DNA of 64,000 bases, from contig CM019831.1 of assembly GCA_009763385.1 (NCBI GenBank), positions 86,153,845-86,217,844 on the forward strand, written 5' to 3'. Source of the stretch: Coix lacryma-jobi var. lacryma-jobi. Taxonomy: Eukaryota; Streptophyta; Magnoliopsida; Poales; Poaceae. The notes beneath the pieces were generated by a model, which did no database searches, was not told the DNA's origin, and was given only the letters and a program-made list of their open reading frames with translations. Shown here one piece after another: positions 1 to 8,499 of the stretch. The position numbers and the translations under genes were made by a program. Numbering within the stretch: the first letter of the stretch is position 1; every line of letters begins with the position of its first letter.

Positions 1-1
1 T

Positions 2-172
2 CTCATTCGAAAGCAAAACGCCAGCATGGTGGGGAAGTTTCAGCCAAAATGGACGGGGCCATACCTAATAGCAGAATGCAACCGTCCCGGCTCCTTTCAT
101 CTCTCCGACAGCGAGGGAAACATCCTGCCTCACACCTGGAATGTCGACGACCTTCGCAAATACTACCCGTAG
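2..172 (+). CDS. pol: Integrase C-terminal end of the Gypsy-1 polyprotein (partial)
   Basis: Fifty-six codons are open from the window edge to a TAG at 170-172. The peptide contains GKFQPKWTGPYLI and ends with HTWNVDDLRKYYP. This is the form of the C-terminal domain of gypsy integrases, which helps bind the cDNA ends. The Gypsy-2 polyprotein at 58827 ends in the same style (HTWNESNLRRFYP), which supports both the assignment and the chosen stop. The segment itself has no stop or frameshift. The catalytic DDE core lies upstream of the window, so whether the whole pol is intact cannot be judged. Confidence 0.85.
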   Translation, partial: LIRKQNASMVGKFQPKWTGPYLIAECNRPGSFHLSDSEGNILPHTWNVDDLRKYYP

Positions 173-455
173 CGGAGCTTTAGCGAGCCCTCGCAATATG
201 TAATTTGTTATTTCATCTATGTTTTCTTCCATTTCTATGCATGTAACAAAAACAAAGGAGCTGCACTCTTTTTCCTTACGAAGGGGCGTAAGGTTTTTTA
301 ACGAGGCAGCATCCAAATTCTTAATACAGGCTAAACCCCCCAAAAAAAGTAAAACTCCAAATTATTACTTTTACTAACAAACATCGAAAAAAGCGGCTCT
401 TCTTCAAGAGCGCTATAATCGATGATAACCCTCCAAGATTGCTTCAAAAAAAACA
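173..455 (+). other. Post-pol spacer of Gypsy-1 with a hairpin (274-293)
   Basis: This is non-coding sequence between pol and the tandem arrays. A perfect 7-bp stem, CCTTACG (274-280) and CGTAAGG (287-293), has a 6-nt loop. It is preceded by a T run and followed by TTTTTTAACGAGGCAGC (294-310). The same 17-mer after a different but equivalent stem occurs in Gypsy-2 (58910-58960). Nothing else is recognised here. Confidence 0.6.
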
Positions 456-966
456 AACTTTTTTCAAAGCAAACTTCACCTCCACCTAAAACAAGGGGAG
501 GCGCGAAGTCTGAAAAAGTCGAGCACCCTCGCAAAAAACGTCAGGGGCTTGCAAAGCAAACTTCACCTCCACCTAAGACAAGGGGAGGCGCGAAGTCCAA
601 AAAAGTCGAGCACCCTCGCAAAAAATGACAGGGGCTCGCAAAGCAAACTTCACCTCCACCTAAGACAAGGGGAGGCGCGAAGTCCAAAAAAGTCGAGCAC
701 CCTCGCAAAAAACACCAGGGGCTCGCAAAAAGCAAACTTCACCTCCACCTAAGACAAGGGGAGGCGCGAAGTCCAAAAAAGTCGAGCACCCTCGCATAAA
801 ACGCCAGGGGCTCGCAAAGCAAACTTCACCTCCACCAAAGATAAGGGGAGGTGCAAAGTCCAAAAAAGTTGAGCGCCCTCGCAAAGAATGCTAGGGGCTC
901 GTAAAGCAAACTTCATCTCCACCTAAGACAAGGGGAGGCGCGAAGTCAAAAAGTCGAATACCCCCG
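456..966 (+). repeat. 87-bp tandem repeat array in Gypsy-1
   Basis: GCAAACTTCACCTCCACC recurs at 469, 556, 643, 732 and 819, and with one change at 906, giving a period of 87-89 bp and about six copies. Each unit also carries AGGGGAGGCGCGAAGTC and CACCCTCGCA. Short open frames across it on both strands are by-products: the period is 3 x 29, so a frame can run through several units. Confidence 0.9.
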
Positions 967-969
967 CAA

Positions 970-1560
970 AACCAAAAGCGCTAAGTGAGCCTCGCTAAAA
1001 AAGAAAGGGGGGCGTCGCTGTTTTTCCAAATCAACCTATGCAAGCGTTACGCGAGCCTCGCTAAAAAAGAAAGGGGGGCGACGGTGTTTTTTCCAAATCA
1101 ACTTATGAAAACGTTATGCGAGGCTCGCTAAAAAAGAAAAGGGGGGCGTCGCTGTTTTTCCAAATCAACTTATGAAAGCGTTACGCGAGCCTCGCTAAAA
1201 AAGAAAGGGGGGCGTCGTTGTTTTTCCAAATCAACCTATGCAAGCGTTACACGAGCCTCGCTAAAAAAGAAAGGGGGGCTTCGGTGTTTTTTCCAAATTA
1301 GCTTATGAAAACGTTACGCGAGCCTCGCTAAAAAAGAAAAGGGGGGCGTCGCTGTTTTTCTAAATCAGCTTATGAAAGCGTTACGCGAGCCTCGCTAAAA
1401 AAGAAAAGGGGGGCGTCGCTGTTTTTCCAAATCAGCTTATGAAAGCGTTACGCGAGCCTCGCTAAAAAAGAAAACGGGGCATTGCTGTTTTTACTAAACA
1501 TCTCTGTTTAACGAAAAGCGAGCCTCGCTAAAAGGAAAGGGGGCGTCGCTGTTTTTACTA
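970..1560 (+). repeat. 66/67-bp tandem repeat array in Gypsy-1
   Basis: About eight units contain GCGAGCCTCGCTAAAAAAG followed by a G run and GCGTCGCTGTTTTTCC. Starts at 987, 1053 and 1120 give a period of 66-67 bp. The last units are degenerate. The unit differs from the 87-bp array next to it. Confidence 0.88.
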
Positions 1561-1863
1561 AACATCCTAAACATCGGTACGTCGCTGTTTTTTCCCAAAA
1601 TTCATACAAATTCAACAGCGCAAACCAAATGGACCTCGCCATCACTAAGCGAGGGTCAAAAGTTCAACCCCCAATAAATTTACAAAAGTGAATTGTATTC
1701 AAAAAAAACAAACACACACTTTACATGAACATATACCGAACAAACTTCACAATGTCACACAAAAAATAAAGGTTCCGAAATTACAAGGGACCTTCACCCT
1801 CCTCAATTAACATCAAATCATCAAAACCCTCACTACCCTCCTCAAACTCTATTTCCACCGGAA
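1561..1863. other. Spacer between tandem array and antisense gene end
   Basis: About 300 bp without a credible ORF. It would hold the 3' untranslated region of the antisense gene. No clear polyadenylation signal or other element was identified. Confidence 0.4.
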
Positions 1864-4800
1864 CTATGGGTCCCCACAACAAAGGAGCTGCAGGGATCCG
1901 TCCTTTGGAATTACAAGAGATCCGTCCGACCCTAGATCTAGTTTGTTTCGCCCAAACAAGTAATCCAAAGCTGTTTTCTCATCAATATCATTGTCAATGA
2001 CAGTTTGCGAGGACGAAGAAGAACCAAACAAATAACGGGTGGCCTGTCGATCAGTATAGTCTGCTTCGCGCCAAAAACGACTCGACCTGCTATTCTTCAA
2101 ATCGTACCTTTGTACTTTCGACCACCAAAAGCGTTCAAAAGCCAGCGAAGGATGTTTTAGCCTAGCCCGAGCCCACGATTCACCAGTTATAAATATATCC
2201 TGATAATTAAGCGTCAGTGGCGTCACATCAAATACTTCTAGCACGGTTCCATCAGGAACCTGCATTTTCACAAAATAGGAAAGTGTCTCAGCGTCATTAA
2301 GTTTTTACAACTGCCACACTTTTCACAAAATAACCATCTCGCGAGAGTAATCCCAAATTTTCACACCTGCCTAGTTTCCCCATGCTCATCCGCCACAGCT
2401 TCGTCGATGACAGCATCTAGACCCCCGCCAGTGGCTGCGTCCGAGCCCCCAATAGGAGCCTCCTCAGCTGCCGCCTCTTCAATGTTAGCTTCTCCAGTGA
2501 TCGGAGCGTCCTCAGCCAAGGGTTCAACCTCGATGGACGGAACCTCCACCGAGCTGGGCATGGGAACAACTTTGGAACTACCACCAGCATCAGCATCAAC
2601 AGCCGCAGACGGCGAAGGCATCGCCTCCCTCCGAGCCTGCAAGCAAAACAAAAGGCGGAAAATAAAAAATTAATACTAACCCCTGCATCGTTGAAACAAA
2701 CCCAAAACCATTTTCTCTCCAATACCACAAACCTGACGAGTAGCCTTGGCGGCTTCTTCAAAAGCAAGAGCGCGGCCACCACCAGCAATCCAGAACTTGC
2801 GAAGCAATCGCATCGCGCAGTTCCGAACCTCAGCGTCATCAATCTTCATCTGGCGCACTTCGTCAACTGATGGGAAGTTATGGTTGGGTTTCTTGATTTT
2901 GTGAAGATGCTCGCAATCCGCTTGACGAAATGTATTGGCCATCGCCAAAGCTCCGGCGTACCCACCAAAATCGGCCGCATTCCCAACCAACGAGCTAAAC
3001 ACGTCAAGCTCGTTACACAACCAACCTTCGAAGGCCTCCGCACTGGCGGCAGGCAGGGGTTCGCCGGCAGAACCTCCGGCCTCGGTCAAGCAGTTATCAA
3101 GTTTGATCTTAATTCGCCCCATACACCCCCACCAAGCATCCAACTGCGAAGCCACCTCCGACGACAGCTCACTTATGCGAGTGTTCACTGTCAACAAGTC
3201 TTTGTCTTTCTGACGGTAGGCCGCCAAAAGTTCTGCGTTACTATTTGTAGCCTCCTGCGCCTCCTCTCGAGACTTCATAACCTTTTCAAAAGCTTTTTTA
3301 AGCTCAAGTTCTTTACTTTCCAAGCTTCGCCGGAGATCTTTATTTTCCTTCTCAACAGTCGCCAACCGCGTACTCATATAGTCATGGTTGTAGCCCGCCC
3401 TTCGACACGCAGAACGGCTAAGAAGCATCAACTCAGCCAGCTTGACATCTATATCGTCCTGTAGCTCACCCAATGGCTGGATTGTCAGTCGAAGCTCCGC
3501 CTCCGGCACACAAACTTTGCCAAATACCCGGCCAAGAAAACGCCTTTCCTCCGGAGCGCATTGCAAATGACACTCCCGAAGGTCCGGACTAGTAAAAAGC
3601 TCCGTAGCCGGATCGGTGACACCAATCTTTCTAGCATAATACGGTAAAGCATCCTGACTAGCTTCGCCATACGGCCTTTTGCCCCGAATTTTGTCGGACT
3701 CAAGGCCACCAACCACCTCAATGCCATCAACCCATATATGAGACCCCCCATACTCGGGCACCACCCTTCGCTCCGGACTCTCGGGCTCAAAGTCCTGTAA
3801 AATATCATCAATACTTCGAGTGGTTGTAGCGTCAGCGCTCGACGAAGCAATCCCCTTCCTGCGGTCGCCACCGACGGAAACATCATCATCGGAGTTACCC
3901 CCACTGCTTGAAGTATCACTATCCTCATCAGACGATTTGTCATCGGTCTCTGCCTCCTTTTCAGCCCCCTCTCCTCCTCCTTCTCCTCATCATCGGAGAC
4001 ACCTTCGTCGTCCGAAATCTGGATCAAAGCGCTAATCCCGCCAACGCGGGGCACCCGCCCACCATCCCTACCAACACCTCGGCCGCTTGAAACTAAGGCC
4101 GAGGATGAGGAAGTACCAATGGCGCCCAAACCAACCGTGACCTTCGTCGCCAGCGTTTTCACCCGGCCGCCGGCTCCTCCGCGGCCACAACCACGACCTC
4201 TCTTCGGTCGTGAAACAATCTCTTTATCCTCCGCAGCTATATGCTTCCTCTTCTTCGGCGCATCCTCACTCGATGGAGCGGGCCAGTCAGCATATCGGAT
4301 CCCAAGAATGTCGAACATCCTGTTGACCCGACCTCCGCTACCCACCGAGCTGTGGATAGCCTTAACCTCCAATGTAGACAATTTACCAATGAGATCTTCA
4401 GCCCTCTGCTGAACCCGCTTATAAACAGCCTCAACGCTATCTTCGCGTTTCGAAAACTTCTTAAGGACTCTTTCCCAAACTATGTTCAACTCAACCTTCG
4501 GTTTCTTCAAACCCCTGCCCTCATACTTCGAGTCTTCCTCAACTGTAAACCATTTTTGCCTTCGCAAGAGGGGCCACACCTGGGCACAGCAATATTCTTC
4601 GACCAAGTCACGGGCGCATTGAGACCGCGCTACAACCCTCAAACAGTCAACTGCGGCATGCGCTTCGGCGCACATCTTGGCCTCGGCGCCCACATCACCA
4701 AGGAGCCGAAGCTCGCCGCAAAGCTCGGCATTGTCACAGAGCTTGTAGTAAAACCAAAACTCATGCCATCCGATGGCCCACTTGTTCTTCTGGGCCTGCA

Positions 4801-5290
4801 CCGGCAGCTCCGATCCGGCGCGATGACAGAAAGTGTACACCGCAAACTGACCAAGGATGGCTTTACCTCCGCTGTCAACAATCTTGCGAGGCTGCATGTG
4901 CACTCGATGGGTTTGAACAAATCCCTCAACATGAGGAACGATACCTTGAGAACGACACGCCCAGACATAAACTGACATCTTCGTGAAGCACGAAGGTGTC
5001 AGCTGATGGAAACGCAAATTGAACCTTTGCAGAACCGAGGTCACGAAGGAATCAGCAGGAAAGCGCAGACTAGCTAAAAAGAACTCCTCAAACAAAACAA
5101 CCTTGTTTGCGTCCGGCTTTGGAACTGTCTCCCCAGCACTGGTCCTAGCCTTCCCATCTTCTATCCAACCACGCTTAACATAAGCCGCCACCTCCGAGGC
5201 ACAAACCCGGCTGAGACCGAACTCGAAAGTCACTCCTTCGTCAGCAGCAGAGGAGGATGCGATACGAGCGGTTTGTTTGGACCTCGCCAT
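1864..5290 (-). CDS. Antisense gene of Gypsy-1 (aORF), three exons, one frameshift; H3-tail-like N-terminus
   Basis: Coding runs on the minus strand from an ATG at 5290 (context GGGAGATGGCG, G at -3 and +4). Exons are 5290-2733, 2636-2367 and 2259-1864, with GT-AG introns that both fall between codons (phase 0). The product would be about 1,070 residues. It starts MARSKQTAR, which differs from the histone H3 tail at one residue (S for T3). Residues ~24-200 resemble the 'putative gypsy type transposon' domain (Transposase_28, from memory). Next come a basic patch with KKRK and RPKRGRGCGRGG (~345-375), an acidic stretch with LIQISDDE (~418-428), a second acidic stretch, and a long coiled coil (nt ~3455-3130). 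A one-base indel in the G run near 3965-3970 breaks the frame around residue 440, so this copy is probably a recent pseudogene. Function is unknown; antisense ORFs at this place are known in Tat elements such as Grande. Confidence 0.75.
2260..2366 (-). other. Intron 2 of the antisense gene
   Basis: Donor GGCAG|GTGTGAAA is at 2367/2366 and acceptor GAAAATGCAG|GTTCC ends at 2260. The intron is 107 bp, and splicing joins ...GETRQ to VPDGTVLEV in frame. Unspliced reading stops at once (V then stop), which supports a real intron. Confidence 0.7.
2637..2732 (-). other. Intron 1 of the antisense gene
   Basis: Donor CAG|GTTTGT reads from 2733/2732 on the minus strand. Acceptor TTGCTTGCAG|GCT ends at 2637. 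The intron is 96 bp. Splicing joins ...KATRQ to ARREAMPSPS without changing frame; without splicing, the frame meets a stop within the intron. Confidence 0.7.
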
Positions 5291-5433
5291 CTCCCAAAAT
5301 GGGAAACCTCGCAAAATGCAGTAAGTAGAACCCTCGCAATGAGGCAAAAGCAACCTTCGCAAGAATAAATGCACAGCAGCAGGATGACTATAGCAGAGGA
5401 GGGCACAGGTCCAAAGCCCCCACTAACTCCATC

Positions 5434-5441
5434 TATTTATA
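5434..5441 (-). promoter_or_regulatory. TATA box for the antisense gene
   Basis: The minus strand reads CTATAAATAGAT here, a canonical plant TATA box about 145 bp upstream of the antisense ATG at 5290. A start site near 5405 would give a leader of about 115 nt. The box lies in the internal region, outside the LTR, so the antisense unit appears to have its own promoter. Confidence 0.6.
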
Positions 5442-5659
5442 GGTCGGGGGGCGGAACACCTCACCCGATAACACCGGCACGAAAACCAAAATCCATGGCA
5501 CAAAAAATGAAACGGACTCCTACAGTACAAATACAATACAACGGCCCGGCCCAAAAGCAGCCGCGGGCGTCGCTGCCAAGGGTCTCGTCACATTTCCCGT
5601 TTAAAGGCGCTGCTTGGGCCTAAATACTGTTCTTTAGATCCAAGGCAACGAGGGGCTAC

Positions 5660-6335
5660 TGTTGGGGGAAGGGACCCTCGGCAGTGGAACCACGCAGGCT
5701 GGCTCAACAAAGCGGCCCCTCGCGCGTCCCGCGCACCTTCGCCGCCTGCCCCCTTTTTTCATCTTGTTAAATCCCACAAGTCACCGCTCAAGCCCCCGAA
5801 TACTGACCCAACCTTCGCAGGGTTCAACAATTTCTTACAGGCAAAGGGCATGAAGAGCGCTGGGAGCAACCCTCGCCCATCCCGCACACCTTCGCTGAGA
5901 GGCCCAGGCCCAACTGGTGGCGAAGGGACTCGGACTTCGCGACTAGACGGATATCTTCGCAAGACGAAGGTCAGCCCTCGCATTTCCGCGAGTGTGAGCA
6001 CGAGCCGAACGGCGGCGGGCGCATGGAAAGCAGGCTAGGGTTTCGGCTCCAGCTGTGTTTGTACGATTCTGCCCTTCTGTATGTATAGCGCAGAGGAATC
6101 TTTCTTGTACCCTATTGTAATTTGGCCGGCACCTCATGGTATCCCCTATAAATACCGGGAGGTGAACAGTGTAACGGGCACGTTTTTTGGGAATAGAGCC
6201 ACAGTAACACTGTTCTCGCTTCCTTATACCTTCGCGCTGGTTTTGTTCCCGAGCATCTTCGCTTGTTTCTGAGGATTGGCCACCTTCGCCACCCCCCTGC
6301 ACGTGTGCGGAGGTCGGGCAAGTGTGTTACCAACA
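5660..6335 (+). repeat. 3' LTR of Gypsy-1
   Basis: The 676-bp LTR starts TGTTGG and ends CCAACA, a perfect 6-bp terminal inverted repeat. It follows a purine-rich GAGGGGCTAC at the end of the internal region. It contains the TATA box at 6147. Satellite sequence resumes at 6336 with CACCGAAAAACTCG. The matching 5' LTR is outside the window. Confidence 0.85.
6147..6154 (+). promoter_or_regulatory. TATA box in the Gypsy-1 LTR
   Basis: TATAAATA in the context CCCCTATAAATACCGG, about 490 bp into the LTR. This is the expected place for the sense promoter (U3/R boundary). Confidence 0.6.
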
Positions 6336-8499
6336 CACCGAAAAACTCGTAGTTGAATTTTTCGCAACTGACGCACCCAAACATCTCAGTTTGACACAAA
6401 ACTCATGTTTGGTGGATTTTTGGCACTTTCATTTCTGACGGAACGCTGCCGCAAAACTCGCGCGAGAGGGCCGTTTTTCCCACTGATGCACCAAAAATCT
6501 CAAAGTTGAATTTTTCACAATGGACGCACCCAATCATCTCCGTTTGACCCAAAACTCATGTTTGGTGTGTTTTTGGCACTTTCATTTCTGATGGAACGGT
6601 GCCGCAAAAGTCACGCGAGACGGTCGTTTTTCCCACTGATGCACCAAAAAACTCGCGGTTGAATTTTTCACAACGGACGCACCCAGTCATCTCGGTTTGA
6701 CCCAAAACTCATGTTTGGTGGGGTTTTGACACTTTCATTTCCGTCGGAACGGTGCCGCAAAACTCACACCAGTGGGCCATTTTTCCCACTGATGCACCGA
6801 AAAAACTCATAGTTCCATTTTTCGCAACGGACGCACGCAATCATCTCATTTTGACCCAAAACTCATGTTTGGTGGGTTTTGGTACTTTCATTTCCTACGT
6901 TACGGTGCCGCAAAACTCGCGCAAGTGGGCCGTTTTTCCCACTGATGCGCCAAAAAACTCGCTGATGAATTTTTCGCAACGGACGCACCCAATCATCTCA
7001 ATTTGACCCAAAACTCATGTTTGGTGGGTTATTACACTTTTGTTTCCTGCTAAACGGTGCTGCAAAACATACGCGAGATGACCGTTTTTCCCACTAATGC
7101 ACCAAAAAAATCATGGTTGAACTTTTCGCAACCGACGCACCCAATCATCTCAGTTTGACCCAAAACTCATGTTTCGTGGGTTATTGGCACTTTTGTTACC
7201 GACGAAACGGTGCCGCAAAACTCACGCGAGATGGTCGTTTTCCCACTGATGCACAGAAAAACTCGCAGTTGAACTTTTCGCAATCGACGCACCCAATCAT
7301 CTCCGTTTGACCCAAAACTCATGTTTGGTGGGTTTTTGGCACTTCCATTTCTGACGAAACGGTGCCGCAAAAGTCGCGCGAGAGGGCCGTTTCGCCACTG
7401 ATGCACCGAAAATCTCACGGTTGAATTTTCCACAACGGACGCACCCAATCATCTCCGTTTGACCCAAAACTCATGTTTGGTGTGTTTTTGGCACTTTTAT
7501 TTCCATCGGAACGGTGCCACAAAACTCGCATCGGTGGGCCGTTTTTCCCACTGACGCACCGAAAAACTCACGGTTGAATTTTTCGCAACGGGCGCACCCA
7601 ATCATCTTCGTTTGACCCAAAACTCATGTTTGGTGGGTTTTTGGCACATTCATTTTCGTCAGAACGGTACCGCAAAACTCACGCCGGTGGTCCGTTTTAC
7701 CACTGATGCACCGAAAAACTCGCGGTTGAATGTTTCGAAACGGACACACCCAATCAACTCCGTTTGGCCCAAAACTGATGTTTGTTGAGTTTTTGGCACT
7801 TTCATTTTCGACGGAATGGTGCCGCAAAACTCACGCCGGTGAGCCGTTCTTCCCACTGATGCACCGAAAAACTCGCGGTTGAATTTTTCGCAACGGACGC
7901 ATCCAATCATCTCTATTTGACCCAAAACTCATGTTTGGTGGGTTATTGGCACTTTTATTTCCAACGAAACGGTGCCGCAAAACTCACGCGAGATCGCCAT
8001 TTTTCCCACTAATGCACCGAAAAACTCGCGGTTGAACTTTTCACGACGGGCGCACTCAATCATCTCCGTTTGACCCAAAACTCATGTTTGGTGGGTTTTT
8101 GGCAGTTTCATTTCTGATGGAACGGTGCCGCAAAAGTCGCTCGAGAGGGCCGTTTTCCCCACTGATGCACCAAAAAACTCGAGGTTGAATTTTTTGCAAA
8201 GGACGCACCCAATCATCTCCATTTGACCCAAAATTCATGTTTAGTGGGTTTTTGGCACTTTTATTTCCGTCAGAACGGTGCCGCAAAACTCGCGTCGGTG
8301 GGTCGTTTTTCCTACTGATCCACCGAAACACTCATAGTTGATTTTTTCGGAACGGACGCACTCAATCAACTCCATTTGACCCAAAACTGATGTTTGTTGA
8401 GTTTTTGGCACTTTCATTTTCGACGGAATGGTGCCGCAAAACTCACGCCCACTCATCTCCGTTTGATCCAAAACTCATGTTTGGTTTGTTTTTGGCACA
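6336..8499 (+). repeat. Centromeric-type satellite, block 1 (~14 monomers of ~153 bp)
   Basis: Head-to-tail monomers carry ACTCATGTTTGG at 6401, 6554, 6707, 6861, 7013 and 7165, so spacing is 152-154 bp. All copies point the same way. A typical monomer holds TTCGCAACGGACGCACCC, then AATCATCTC, then CCAAAACTCATGTTTGG, then CACTGATGCACCGAAAAAC. The block is bounded by the Gypsy-1 LTR on the left and the Copia-1 LTR on the right. One monomer near 8398-8473 is shortened to 87 bp. Confidence 0.93.

Larger units (their letters stand above)
1..6335 (+). mobile_element. Gypsy-1: Ty3/gypsy LTR retrotransposon, Tat-type, 3' half
   Basis: This is the 3' part of an element that enters from the left edge of the window. 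In order it shows the integrase C-terminus (2-172), a spacer with a hairpin, an 87-bp tandem array, a 66/67-bp tandem array, a large gene on the opposite strand (1864-5290) and a 3' LTR (5660-6335). Tandem repeats and an antisense ORF between pol and the 3' LTR are typical of the Tat lineage (Grande and Retand type elements). The right end abuts centromeric satellite directly, so the element was inserted into the array. The left LTR and target duplication are outside the window. The lineage call rests on this architecture and on the integrase end. Confidence 0.85.

Noticed and set aside
456..1560. CRISPR-like arrays in the tandem repeats
   Set aside because: Units are contiguous with no unique spacers, and the setting is a plant retrotransposon.
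2417..2842. Other minus- and plus-strand frames overlapping the antisense gene (for example 2417-2842 and 2880-3464)
   Set aside because: They are shadow frames of the GC-biased antisense exons and do not match any domain, while the spliced frame gives coiled coil and continuity.
5264..5290. A real histone H3 gene
   Set aside because: Only the first nine residues resemble H3; what follows has no histone fold sequence.
5291..5374. Upstream extension of the antisense ORF by 28 codons to an ATG at 5374
   Set aside because: The 5290 ATG has a better context, and the extension is not needed for any domain. It remains possible that translation begins upstream.
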